From SHZL01 sp963784425 (GTDB lineage Bacteria; Pseudomonadota; Gammaproteobacteria; Xanthomonadales; SZUA-36): a stretch of 64,000 bases of DNA. The position numbers and the translations under genes were made by a program. The stretch covers positions 1-64,000 of the forward strand of contig CAWARM010000005.1 in assembly GCA_963784425.1 (NCBI GenBank). Reading direction: 5' to 3'. The notes below the pieces were generated by a model that saw only the letters and a program-made list of their open reading frames with translations, was not told the origin of the DNA and did not search any database. This document shows, piece after piece, positions 8,095 through 16,669 of the stretch. The stretch's first letter is position 1; each line of letters opens with the position of its first letter.

Positions 8095-8699
8095 ATATTG
8101 AAGACATGATTTCCGCGGTGCAGAAGAAGCTGGGCGTGCAGGTGGATGGCCGGGCAGGCACGGAGACCTGGGGCGCGATTTATGCCTGCATCGTCAAGCC
8201 GAAGATTGCCGGGCTTCCTCCAGCCGAGGCAATAGACACAGTCGATCCGAGGAGCGAAAAAAACATCGCTACGCTGCTGCCGGAAGTGCGCCCCATTTCC
8301 CGGGCCCTGGTGCAAAAGGCCGCACAAAGCGGGATCCAGGTAAAGATCATCAGTGGATTGAGAACCTGGGCCGAACAGGATGAGTTGTACGCACAGGGCC
8401 GCACCACGCCGGGCCCTAAAATAACCAATGCGCGCGGCGGTTACTCCAATCACAATTTTGCCATCGCCTTCGATGTCGGGGTGTTTGAGGGAACGAAATA
8501 TCTCAGCGAATCCGCCAAGTACAAAGCCGTGGGCGTGCTGGGCATGGACCTGGGGCTGGAATGGGGCGGGAACTGGAAAACCATCGTTGATGAACCTCAT
8601 TTCCAGCTTCGCCCGGAGTGGGCGGCGGACATCACGCAAAAAGACATGCTTGCTGCGCTTCGCAGCCGGACCGAAAGTGGCACTCCGGTCTTCGTGTAG
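8091..8699 (+). CDS. M15-family peptidoglycan peptidase, endolysin-like
   Basis: 202 residues. Residues 1-35 look like a degenerate peptidoglycan-binding repeat (QKKLGVQVDGRAGTETWGAI). The M15 catalytic domain carries the zinc set: SNHNFAIAFD gives His121 and Asp128, and VDEPHF gives His170 with the neighbouring acidic residues for catalysis; SGLRTWAEQDELYAQGR is the conserved upstream segment. These enzymes cut L-Ala-D-Glu or D-Ala-containing crosslinks in murein and are close to phage T5-type and CwlK-type endopeptidases. No signal peptide is visible, as in holin-dependent endolysins. The ATG at 8091 overlaps the previous stop. Confidence 0.85.
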   Translation: MNIEDMISAVQKKLGVQVDGRAGTETWGAIYACIVKPKIAGLPPAEAIDTVDPRSEKNIATLLPEVRPISRALVQKAAQSGIQVKIISGLRTWAEQDELYAQGRTTPGPKITNARGGYSNHNFAIAFDVGVFEGTKYLSESAKYKAVGVLGMDLGLEWGGNWKTIVDEPHFQLRPEWAADITQKDMLAALRSRTESGTPVFV

Positions 8700-8816
8700 G
8701 GGGAAAGGGGGTATTAAAAAACCCTGAAAATCGCCGGGTGGCACTGCTTCCTGTTTACACCATAACCCTGCAAGAGTAACCTGAATCCAAGGATCAGGTA
8801 TTGGATAGCTGGCAAA

Positions 8817-9926
8817 ATGTTCGTCATCACCAACCGTGAAGTGGATCAATCGCTCACCGATTTCGACGCGTTCAAGTCGATTCCAAATAGCTTGGGTCCC
8901 AACGAGTTGCGCCTTGCCGAGGCCACTCGCGACGGACGAAAATGGCGGATCAAAGTATTGCCCGACCAAATAACCGACGCGATGGCCAAGGAAGTTGGCC
9001 TCACACGTGAACTCGACCCGATCACCAACACTACCAAACCAATCTATGCGAGTCGCTATGTAGCCCGCAAAGTGCTGGCTCGGGTGAATCCCGCCATGGT
9101 GAACAAGAAGGCGCAGGGTCGCAACCTGGTTTTCTTTGTTCATGGCTTCAACAACGACATCAAATCCGTTCTCGATCGAGCCGAACTTTTCGAGAAGAAT
9201 TTTGGGGTGGAGGTCATCGCCTTTTCATGGCCCGCAAATGGTGGCGGCGTCCACGGAGTGGTCAGCTACCTGAGCGACAAGCGCGACGCGCTGGCCTCCA
9301 CCGGTGCGCTGGACCGATGCTTCGGTCGCCTCAGCGATTACCTTGGTGAAATCCACAAAGAACACGCCAAGAACATCGAACAGAGAGCCAATGAGCGCTT
9401 TCCTGACAATGCCGAGAAATGGGACCGCTTTTTCAGCAGCCAGGTCGATCGCTGGTGCCCATTCAGCATCACCATGGTCCTGCACAGCATGGGCAACTAC
9501 CTGTACAAGAACCTGCTGGAATCCTCGGTCTACCGGGGCACTCTGCTGATCTTCGACAACGTGATGCTGGTCGCCGCCGATGCGAACAACGAGAACCATG
9601 CCGAGTGGGTCGACAAGATCCAATGCCGCAATCGTTTGTTCATCACGCTGAACGAAAACGATGCCGCTCTGCGGGCATCGCGCTTGAAGATGGGCGAGCA
9701 GCAGAAGGCCCGTCTGGGTCACTACCCTTACGAACTGAATTCCAGGCACGCCGTTTATGTGGATTTTACGGGGGCTGCAAAGGTAGGTGACTCCCACGCA
9801 TACTTCGAAGGTGAAGCCTTGAAGAATGAAAAGGTCCGACGCTTCTTCAATGACGCGTTCAACGGCGTTAGTGCGGAAAAGCCGCTGAAATTCGACATTG
9901 CGCGAAATATGTATTCGTTTGGTTGA
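8817..9926 (+). CDS. alpha/beta hydrolase, DUF900-like
   Basis: 369 residues. NLVFFVHGFNND near residue 103 is the oxyanion-loop strand, FGVEVIAFSWPANG follows, and ITMVLHSMGNYLYKNLL near residue 218 is the nucleophile elbow (HSMGN). This order and spacing match the DUF900 group of alpha/beta hydrolases. The His of the triad may be in the ELNSRHAVYVDF or GDSHAYFEG segment. It is probably cytoplasmic, as there is no signal peptide. Substrate unknown. It lies 117 bases after the M15 gene and probably has its own promoter. Confidence 0.8.
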   Translation: MFVITNREVDQSLTDFDAFKSIPNSLGPNELRLAEATRDGRKWRIKVLPDQITDAMAKEVGLTRELDPITNTTKPIYASRYVARKVLARVNPAMVNKKAQGRNLVFFVHGFNNDIKSVLDRAELFEKNFGVEVIAFSWPANGGGVHGVVSYLSDKRDALASTGALDRCFGRLSDYLGEIHKEHAKNIEQRANERFPDNAEKWDRFFSSQVDRWCPFSITMVLHSMGNYLYKNLLESSVYRGTLLIFDNVMLVAADANNENHAEWVDKIQCRNRLFITLNENDAALRASRLKMGEQQKARLGHYPYELNSRHAVYVDFTGAAKVGDSHAYFEGEALKNEKVRRFFNDAFNGVSAEKPLKFDIARNMYSFG

Positions 9927-9982
9927 TCCATGGGAGTTGCGCGGGTCGCAGCGCGACCATGTTTGCACTGACTGGAGTGAAC

Positions 9983-10459
9983 ATGCTGGGGGAAATCGTC
10001 ACCAATCTTTCGCTGCTGGGCGTGGGCGCCCTGTTTGGCGGGTCGCTGTATGACGCCGTGGTGCTCGCTCCCAATCTTCGCGGCGGTCCGGGCGGCCTCG
10101 AACATGGACGCCTGTTCATGGCCCGGGCAACGCCGGCGAACCTGTTCCGCATCGCTGCGCCCCTCACGCAGGTGCTGACGCTGCTTGCACTCATTGCGAA
10201 CTGGTCCAGCCCGCAATGCCGTTGGCCGCTTGCCGCCGCTTTTGTCGCACTGCTTGTGAACGATGTCATCACCTTCACCTACCACTACCCCCGCAATCGC
10301 TTGTTTTTCACCGCACCGCTCACCATCGAGCCGCAGCGCCTCGACAAAGCAGCGCGTCAGTGGGCTGCCATGAACCTTGTGCGCGTGGCCCTGGTGCTTG
10401 GCGCCTGGGTTGGCGTTTGGATCGCCGTCGTTCGGCTTGCGCAGGAAGGTAGCCATTGA
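9983..10459 (+). CDS. DUF1772-like (anthrone oxygenase-type) membrane protein
   Basis: 158 residues from the ATG at 9983, chosen because GGAGTGA lies just upstream; an ATG at 9959 is the alternative. Four hydrophobic helices are visible: about 5-25, 55-75, 80-100 and 135-155. Length, helix count and the pattern SLYDAVVLAPN with a later YHYPRN resemble the DUF1772/anthrone-oxygenase family. Biochemical role unknown in bacteria. Confidence 0.7.
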   Translation: MLGEIVTNLSLLGVGALFGGSLYDAVVLAPNLRGGPGGLEHGRLFMARATPANLFRIAAPLTQVLTLLALIANWSSPQCRWPLAAAFVALLVNDVITFTYHYPRNRLFFTAPLTIEPQRLDKAARQWAAMNLVRVALVLGAWVGVWIAVVRLAQEGSH

Positions 10460-10581
10460 TAAAGACACGCAAGGCCCTGGCGCGTAACGAAGCCGCGACT
10501 ATGGGTGGCGACACCATCGTTGCCAGGTCGCTCGTCAAGGATGGCAGGCAAACCTTCGATGTGTACCGCTGCCAGCCGTGA
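10456..10581 (+). pseudogene. C-terminal fragment of a DUF4156-like protein
   Basis: The frame reads KALARNEAATMGGDTIVARS and ends FDVYRCQP. RNEAA-x-GG(D/N)TIV with a terminal YRC is the conserved C-terminal half of DUF4156 lipoproteins, which are normally over 100 residues with a lipobox. Here only about 40 codons exist, beginning inside the stop of the previous gene, so the N-terminal half and signal peptide are missing. Confidence 0.45.
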
Positions 10582-10645
10582 TGTGTGAGATCAGCGTAAA
10601 GTTTTCCCGGAATTGCTTCCAGGCCAACAACCGCAAAGGGCAAGT

Positions 10646-11644
10646 ATGCGAACCAGGATAACTGAACTGCTGGGCATTGAGCACCCCATAATCTCGGCAC
10701 CGATGGGGCCGGACATGACCGGCCCTGAGCTCGTGGCTGCCGTTTCCAACGCAGGCGCTTTCGGTCTTTTGCAGGCGCAGTTGGCGCGGCCACCGGTGTT
10801 TCGTGACGAAATAAAGAGAACGCGAGATTTGACCGACAAACCCTTTGGCGTGAATCTGCTGCTGTGTTTTCCGATAGAAGATCAGGTCGCCATATGCCTT
10901 GAAGAAAAGGTAACCGCATTGTCGTTCTTCTGGGGCGATCCGTCGCCGTATGTTCAGCGCGCTCACGATGCCGGGATACTGGTGCTGCACCAGGTGGGCT
11001 CGGTGGCCGCGGCGCGGCAATCTGCGCAAGCCGGTGTGGATATCATCATTGCCCAGGGCGTTGAAGCGGGCGGGCATGTGGCCGGCGAAGTTTCTACTCT
11101 CGTGCTCGTGCCCCAGGTGGTCGATACTGTCGGCCCCACGCCGGTAGCAGCGGCGGGTGGTATTGCCGATGCACGGGGAATGGCGGCGGTGCTGGCGCTG
11201 GGCGCTGACGCTGCCGTGCTCGGCACGCGTTTTCTCGCCGCGAAGGAGTCCCGCGCCCACCCTCATTACAAGCAGAAACTTATTGATGCTGTTGCAGTAG
11301 ATACGGTACACACCACGCTGTTCGGCTACGGCTGGCCGAACGCGCCTGTGCGCACTTTGCGCACGGCGTTTGTGGATGAATGGCGCGAAGACGTGACGCG
11401 GGGCCAGGAGTCCAGGCCCGACGAGCCTGTCGTGGGGCATACGACCATTGCCGGGCACGAGATGCCGGTGCTGCGCTTCATGGGAATGCCACCCAACGCG
11501 AGTTCAACCGGAGATATCGAGCTGCGGAGCCTGCTGGCGGGGCAAAGTGTGGGTTTGATCAAGGAGATCAAGTCTGTCGAAGAGATCGTGCGCGAACTCG
11601 TGGAGGGAACCCGTCGCATATTTGAGCAACGCGCTGCTGAGTGA
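10646..11644 (+). CDS. nitronate monooxygenase (NMO/2-nitropropane dioxygenase family)
   Basis: 332 residues, FMN-dependent TIM barrel. The N-terminus MRTRITELLGIEHPIISAPMG is typical. GVEAGGHVAGEVSTLVLVPQ carries the substrate/FMN region with the conserved GGH, and PVAAAGGIADARGMAAVLALG plus AAVLGTRFLA form the phosphate-binding strands. It oxidises alkyl nitronates; some family members act instead on enoyl-type substrates. I start at 10646 rather than an earlier in-frame codon because the family begins a few residues before LLGIEHPI. Confidence 0.88.
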   Translation: MRTRITELLGIEHPIISAPMGPDMTGPELVAAVSNAGAFGLLQAQLARPPVFRDEIKRTRDLTDKPFGVNLLLCFPIEDQVAICLEEKVTALSFFWGDPSPYVQRAHDAGILVLHQVGSVAAARQSAQAGVDIIIAQGVEAGGHVAGEVSTLVLVPQVVDTVGPTPVAAAGGIADARGMAAVLALGADAAVLGTRFLAAKESRAHPHYKQKLIDAVAVDTVHTTLFGYGWPNAPVRTLRTAFVDEWREDVTRGQESRPDEPVVGHTTIAGHEMPVLRFMGMPPNASSTGDIELRSLLAGQSVGLIKEIKSVEEIVRELVEGTRRIFEQRAAE

Positions 11645-11699
11645 ACAGCCAGGATACTCACAGCCGCGCAAATATCCTACGCTCCAAAACGCCAACCTT

Positions 11700-12602
11700 A
11701 TGATCGACATCATCCTTCAGCTGTTACCCATCTTTGCCTTCTTCGCCATCGGCGTTCTGCTCAAAGTTGCCGGATTTGCAGAGCGATCGCACGGGGACTT
11801 CCTGCTGAGGCTGGTATTTTTTGTCACCCTGCCCCTGCTGATTCTGATCACGCTACCCAATGCCCGGCTCAGTGCCGGGAAAGCCATGCTGCCGCTCGCC
11901 AATATCGTGGTGAACCTTTTGTGCGTCGGAGCAGTTTTGCTGGTGATGCGCCGTCTGTCCCTGCCCCGGGCCACTCAAGGCGCCATGGTGATGAATGCCA
12001 TGACTACCAGCAATGCCTTTATGTTTCCCTTCATCCTGTCGATCTACGGGGAGAGCGGCTTTGCCGATGCCATCCTCTACGACTTTGGCAATGCCATCAT
12101 GGTTGCAACCATCACGTACATTGCAGCCTTCAAATACAGTGATGAGGCGCATGATAACTTCAGCATGCTCAAACGCCTGATCAAGTCGCCCTTGCTCTGG
12201 GCACTGGCTACGGGCGTGGCACTTTCTGTCACGGGAACACCGCTGCCCCAGACGGTATCGAGGGTGGCCACACCGCTGGCGCAGATGACCGCTCCGCTGA
12301 TTCTGATTGCCTTGGGCATTTTCTTTTCACTGTCGCTCAGGCACATGAAACTGGTGGGCATTTCACTGACTATCCGCATGGTGCTGGGCCTGGTTTTCGG
12401 ATTAGCATTCGCCACCCTGGCAGGACTGGAAGGTCAGACGTTTAACGTGATCGCCCTGTGCAGTGCAGCACCCATCGGCTTTACGGCGCTCACTTTCTCC
12501 TCTATGGCCAGGCTCGACATGGAGCTCACCACCGCCGCTGTTTCTCTATCCATACTGATCGGCCTGGTGTACATCCCTGTGTTAATCCTGTTGTTTCAAT
12601 AA
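11700..12602 (+). CDS. AEC-family transporter (auxin efflux carrier-like)
   Basis: 300 residues from the ATG at 11700 (MIDIILQLLPIFAFFAIGVLL), the normal length, with about ten hydrophobic helices. The central gap around KYSDEAHDNFSMLKRLIKSPLLWA separates two five-helix halves, as in the bile acid/auxin superfamily. VMNAMTTSNAFMFPFILSIYG resembles the conserved crossover region. Bacterial AEC proteins export or import organic acids such as malate. It lies 55 bases behind the NMO gene on the same strand and may be cotranscribed. Confidence 0.85.
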   Translation: MIDIILQLLPIFAFFAIGVLLKVAGFAERSHGDFLLRLVFFVTLPLLILITLPNARLSAGKAMLPLANIVVNLLCVGAVLLVMRRLSLPRATQGAMVMNAMTTSNAFMFPFILSIYGESGFADAILYDFGNAIMVATITYIAAFKYSDEAHDNFSMLKRLIKSPLLWALATGVALSVTGTPLPQTVSRVATPLAQMTAPLILIALGIFFSLSLRHMKLVGISLTIRMVLGLVFGLAFATLAGLEGQTFNVIALCSAAPIGFTALTFSSMARLDMELTTAAVSLSILIGLVYIPVLILLFQ

Positions 12603-12702
12603 GGCAGCCCCTGGTTTATTCCTTTGCCGAAAAAGAGGAACTCAGAACTCTTTCCTTGCCAGCACGGTATCAGTCCCCAGGTGCGCCGAGCTGAAGTGAT
12701 GG

Positions 12703-12829
12703 GGTTTACTTCGAAGGAGGTCAGATTCGCAGGCGATACAGATTCAACCCGTCGAGGCAGTGGACAGCGAGCCACCAAATAACAGTGAACGGCAAAAAGG
12801 GATTTGAGTGACAAACCTGACCCCAGCTA
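12703..12829. repeat. degenerate intergenic repeat remnant
   Basis: The gap between the convergent AEC and glycosyltransferase genes (12603-12826) has no coding sequence. GGGGTTTACTTCGAAGGAGGTCAGATTC near 12703 and CTGACCCC near 12822-12829 carry the GGTCAG/CTGACC words seen in the other GGGGTC-type repeats, so this may be an eroded copy. No clean hairpin is visible. Confidence 0.3.
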
Positions 12830-14101
12830 GGGACCTTTGGAGAGTACGGGGCGGCCCGTCGCCAGAACCCGCTCGATGATTTCGGCAGCACGGTTCAGAC
12901 CCTCCCTCTCCGCGATGATCTGCTGAAACCGCTGTGCCGAGGCGCGGAACGACGGGTCGCCAAGCACCGTTTGGACGGCTCGCCTCAACCGCGAGGGTTC
13001 AAATTCCGCGTTGGGAATTCGAACTCCCGTTCCCGTCCATTCGACCCGGGCCGAAATGCCAGGCTGATCGTGCGCAATGGGAACGGCGACTATTGGCACT
13101 CCGGCCGACAGGCACTCGAGCGTCGAGTTCATGCCCGCGTGGTTAACCATGAGAGCCGCCTTTTCCAGGATATCCAGTTGCGGTGCAAAGGGCACGGTAA
13201 TGAGATTGGCCGACCTTTCGACTGGCAGATCCAAAGCTCCGGCGCCGCCCAGCGACAACACCACCTGCACGTCCAGTTCCGCGCTCGCTTTCACGACCGT
13301 GTCGTACAAGTGTAAGTTGCGGTTCTGCGTCGTGCCGAAGCTGGCGTAAACGAGCGGTTTCCCGTCGAGCCGGTCCCAGGGAAAGGGCACCGGAGATCGA
13401 TTGGACCGGCGTACGAACGGCCCCGCAAAATGGAAACATGCGGGCAGCCTCTTGCGTGGAAACTCGAATTCCGCCGGCTCCTGCGAGATCTGGGCCAAAT
13501 CTGACCAAAGCGTATCGAAGCTGAACGATCCCAATCCAGCCTTTTCCCGGTACGAACCGACAAAGTCACGAAACGGCTTGCTCGCGGCGAGGGCCGCTTC
13601 GTTAAAGCGATGATCCCGATCGAGGGTGGCCGGATCGTTCGTGTAAGGCTCACCACTCCAGCCTGGCACACCGGCTTCCCTGTGCCACATCAATCCAAAA
13701 ATCACCGTGACGAACGGCGCACCCATGCAAGCCGCCAGCGTCGATGCCGCGTAATCCATGTTATCCACGATCCACAGGTCGAGCCCGGTACGTTCAATCA
13801 CCGGCCGTGCAGTTCTGAACAGGGCTTTAGCCTGGGAGGTCAGGATGTCCAGGCTGGCACGCGTTGCCGCCAGTCCGTCGAGGGTGCTCATTTGCCTGTA
13901 CCGCTCGGCGAATGAGCCGGCTGGAAAGTCACGCTCGGCAAGAGTTTCAAACTCGAATCCGCGACTCCGGACGGTCTCGGCGAAATCGGCAAACTGAAAG
14001 AAGATTACTTCGTGGCCGCGGCGTTTCAGCTCGTCAGCGAGCGTGGACATCGGATTGAGATGCCCGAGCGGGGGCAGGCAGAATATTCCGAGCCGGGCCA
14101 T
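12827..14101 (-). CDS. GT1-type glycosyltransferase (macrolide/zeaxanthin UGT-like)
   Basis: 424 residues, GT-B fold. The N-terminus MARLGIFCLPPLGHLNPMSTLADEL holds the acceptor-domain GHLNP motif. The C-terminal donor site reads TVPFAPQLDILEKAALMVNHAGMNSTLECLSAGVPIVAVPIAHDQP in outline, with the conserved HAGxNS and DQP elements. UGTs of this type transfer a sugar from a nucleotide sugar to a small hydrophobic acceptor such as a carotenoid, macrolide or sterol. It is the last gene of a three-gene minus-strand operon; the start at 14101 is 3 bases after the nucleotidyltransferase stop, so translation is coupled. Confidence 0.88.
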   Translation of the reverse strand: MARLGIFCLPPLGHLNPMSTLADELKRRGHEVIFFQFADFAETVRSRGFEFETLAERDFPAGSFAERYRQMSTLDGLAATRASLDILTSQAKALFRTARPVIERTGLDLWIVDNMDYAASTLAACMGAPFVTVIFGLMWHREAGVPGWSGEPYTNDPATLDRDHRFNEAALAASKPFRDFVGSYREKAGLGSFSFDTLWSDLAQISQEPAEFEFPRKRLPACFHFAGPFVRRSNRSPVPFPWDRLDGKPLVYASFGTTQNRNLHLYDTVVKASAELDVQVVLSLGGAGALDLPVERSANLITVPFAPQLDILEKAALMVNHAGMNSTLECLSAGVPIVAVPIAHDQPGISARVEWTGTGVRIPNAEFEPSRLRRAVQTVLGDPSFRASAQRFQQIIAEREGLNRAAEIIERVLATGRPVLSKGP

Positions 14102-14104
14102 GAT

Positions 14105-15319
14105 CTATGAGCTGAGCGCAGCGCCGGATATCGCAAGCGCTCGCTCTTCAATCCTTTGGCTCTCACGGCGCAGCGATCCGTAGTGGTCGCGATAATACTG
14201 GAGGATGGATGGCGCGGCGCCTGACATTTTCTGAATGGCCTGTTGCTTAAATGGAGGTGGCAACTGGTTACGGGCGGCCCATTCCACTGCATGACCGATT
14301 TGAGCGAGCCGCGCTGCTTGCTCTGGTACTGCACGTAGCCCGAAACCGGGCACCAGGAGGAACCGGTTATGGCCATAGGACAAGCAGGAACGAACGAACC
14401 CCGCCACCGAGGGCGCTTGTATCCCAAGCTCCGCAAGCTCACGCGGTCGGATCCAGTAAAAGAATGCGTTCATGTAGTGAAGATACAGATCCAGGACCTC
14501 CGGGGTGCAGGGAAAAGCGTTTTCCTGGAACACCTCCGGCGGCAGTGGCGTGTCGAAACGTGGCAGTACCACGAATTTCCGCGGCTGACCCAGGGGCGGG
14601 GTCGCAGCCTCAAAAAGGAACGGTCCGGGGAGTTCCCCCAGCCTGGGGCGCCGCGATCGATGCAGGCGCTCCGCCAGCCCGAATACGAAGCGGGCCGAGT
14701 AGGCAGGTTCCTCCAGGCGCTCCAAGTCAAGGCCAGGCTCGAGTTGCACCGCCCGTGCTGCCATCTCGTTCCGCGAAAGACCCGGCTCGACTATCAACCC
14801 GTCGGCCAGCGCATACGTGTTCCAGGCTTCCAGCGCGACCTTCCGCAGATTGCGCCGATCCCTCTGCCGGAGGGCGATCGCAAAAAACCATTCGATCCAC
14901 ACGACAAACCGGCTGATTGCGTGATCCGGGTGGACGGGAACCACGGGAATCTCCACCGGCTTGCCGCGCAATAACTTCAAGGTCCGCCGCTCGACCGAAG
15001 CCAAAAAGCTATCCCTAAGCATATGAGTGACGAGACTGGCAGGGTCGAGCATGTCGATTTCGTTCAATGCCGGGTTGATCATCCGGGCACGGCGCAACGT
15101 GCGGTAAAGGGACGCCAGATTCGCTCCGTCTCCGGCCATCTTCTCGTTGATTACCATCATCATGTCGATGTCGCTTCGGCCAAAGTCTACCTCACCCGTG
15201 GCCACGCTGCGGTGAAGCAGTACGCTTTCCACGATCGGGTGGTGGATGAGCATTCGAGCCGATACGTTCGCTGCCTGGCGATAGATCGTCGTTGCCAGTC
15301 GCCGGGACAGCGAACTCAC
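14105..15319 (-). CDS. nucleotidyltransferase-fold protein
   Basis: 404 residues. The N-terminal 120 residues resemble the pol-beta nucleotidyltransferase fold: RSVATGEVDFGRSDIDMMMV at residues 37-56 has the metal-binding Asp50 and Asp52, although the usual GS of the GSxARG motif is RS here. The remaining 280 residues are mostly helical, with no motif I recognise. Similar nucleotidyltransferase genes sit beside HPr-kinase-like genes in some lasso-peptide and related clusters. The start at 15319 overlaps the kinase stop by four bases. The transferred nucleotide and target are unknown. Confidence 0.7.
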   Translation of the reverse strand: MSSLSRRLATTIYRQAANVSARMLIHHPIVESVLLHRSVATGEVDFGRSDIDMMMVINEKMAGDGANLASLYRTLRRARMINPALNEIDMLDPASLVTHMLRDSFLASVERRTLKLLRGKPVEIPVVPVHPDHAISRFVVWIEWFFAIALRQRDRRNLRKVALEAWNTYALADGLIVEPGLSRNEMAARAVQLEPGLDLERLEEPAYSARFVFGLAERLHRSRRPRLGELPGPFLFEAATPPLGQPRKFVVLPRFDTPLPPEVFQENAFPCTPEVLDLYLHYMNAFFYWIRPRELAELGIQAPSVAGFVRSCLSYGHNRFLLVPGFGLRAVPEQAARLAQIGHAVEWAARNQLPPPFKQQAIQKMSGAAPSILQYYRDHYGSLRRESQRIEERALAISGAALSS

Positions 15320-16377
15320 GACGCAGAGCCAAGTCGATCCCGCACGAAGTCAAACACCGTCTCCGCGTTCAACGCCGTGTTTCGTCCGAGCACCAGGCGG
15401 TACACTTCCGATTTTCGAAAAAGCGCCCGGGCGCTTTGAAACCGGGACCAGGCAATTCCGGCCTTGCCGAGAACTTCCAGCGGAGAATGGCGCAACACGA
15501 ACTCAACCCCCTGGAACAAGCCCAGACCGACCACGCAATCGGCAATGATCGAACGGGTGCACTCGCCCAGGGTGGCCGGCTCGATGCGGCAATCGTCGGA
15601 GAAACTGCGGCGCCCGAGAAAGACAATGCCGGGCCCGGCCGAAGCCTTGACGCGGTTCGCGAAGAACTCGTAATTCACCAGTACCTTCGGACCGAACTCC
15701 ATGCGCTGGATGGTGCGTCTCAGATCTGGCGGAATCTCGCTTTCCGATCCCGGCAACAGGCCAAGTCGAAGCGGAAAGGCATGAACGCGGCCCGACCGGT
15801 CGATGAAGGGGGAATCGTCGGACAGGAAGCCGATCTCGGGGAATCGCAACATCGCCGCGCCAAGCGTGCTCTTGCCGCCACCCATGGGAAATATCGTCAG
15901 GATGGCCCGCTCCTGGTACTCGAGCGCCACGGCGTGAATCCGGTGCATGCGCCGGCGATCCAGGGCTTCGCCGATTTGCGACAGTAGAAACAGGTAGGCC
16001 GCTTCGTACTGCAAATCAAGACTTTCGGATGACACTGTGAATAATCCCGCCGCGCGGTCCCAGACGGCTATCGCACGGCCGCCGTAATCGAGCCAGGTGG
16101 TCTCTCCGACGGTAAACGAGACGTTGCGGGGCGTGTAGTTGGTTGCGACCTCCCTGGGCGCCTCGTTAAAGGGTGGCGTTTCTGTGCGAAGCTCCACCCG
16201 CAGCCCCGGTTCGTCCGCGTCGCTCCGGAAGAATTGAAAATCGGCGGCAACCATCTCCGCCGCGGAAGTGGTCGAGCCAATGATTCGGAAATGAACGCCG
16301 TGCACATTGAAGCCACGTGAGACGGAAGGTGTCGAAGTAGTGTCGATTGGCATAGGGCCTCGGAAGGTTGCCTGCAT
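15316..16377 (-). CDS. HPr kinase-like (HprK/PEP carboxykinase fold) protein
   Basis: 353 residues. MHRIHAVALEY near residue 144 and the P-loop PMGGGKST at 164-171, followed by FLSDDSPFI at 184-191 (acidic pair Asp187/Asp188), reproduce the order seen in HPr serine kinases. The N-terminal 120 residues are not the HPr kinase DRTGG-type domain. Enzymes of this class phosphorylate serine on a protein or peptide; a lasso-peptide tailoring kinase has the same core. It is the first gene of the operon. A second Met (at 16353) is an alternative start. No HPr/PTS gene is nearby, so sugar-PTS control is unlikely. Confidence 0.75.
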   Translation of the reverse strand: MQATFRGPMPIDTTSTPSVSRGFNVHGVHFRIIGSTTSAAEMVAADFQFFRSDADEPGLRVELRTETPPFNEAPREVATNYTPRNVSFTVGETTWLDYGGRAIAVWDRAAGLFTVSSESLDLQYEAAYLFLLSQIGEALDRRRMHRIHAVALEYQERAILTIFPMGGGKSTLGAAMLRFPEIGFLSDDSPFIDRSGRVHAFPLRLGLLPGSESEIPPDLRRTIQRMEFGPKVLVNYEFFANRVKASAGPGIVFLGRRSFSDDCRIEPATLGECTRSIIADCVVGLGLFQGVEFVLRHSPLEVLGKAGIAWSRFQSARALFRKSEVYRLVLGRNTALNAETVFDFVRDRLGSAS

Positions 16378-16564
16378 CCGTCTCGGTACGCAGGATTTTC
16401 AGTCTGGGTTTCCCGGATCCGAAGAGTATACATGCCCTCGTCTTTTTTGACTGCCCGCGCCACGCAGCCAGGCAGCGAACCGTAGTCGCTCGTTATTGAG
16501 GAAATAAAATCCTGGTCATGACATCATTCCGATAAAGGTAGCAGAATCAAGGTCACTTGCATTG

Positions 16565-16578
16565 CTCAACCTGTTGAG
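16565..16578. promoter_or_regulatory. short palindrome in a divergent promoter region
   Basis: CTCAAC-CT-GTTGAG lies in the 292-base gap (16378-16669) between the divergent kinase operon and the fucosyltransferase gene. A shared operator is plausible from its position; I see no convincing -35/-10 pair and no coding sequence elsewhere in the gap. Confidence 0.25.
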
Positions 16579-16669
16579 TCAGATCACACTCCGGCAGCGG
16601 CTAGCTTCCCGTTGTGCGACTGGCTTATTCGAAACAGCTTGGGCGCGTTGATTCCGAGGTGATGGATCT

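Noticed and set aside
7953..9143. 396-codon minus-strand frame across the M15 and hydrolase genes
   Set aside because: Antisense to two genes with clear catalytic motifs and spans their intergenic gap; no protein family features.
12827..16377. The kinase operon as a complete lasso-peptide cluster
   Set aside because: No leader protease, no asparagine-synthase-like cyclase and no precursor were found within several kilobases on either side.
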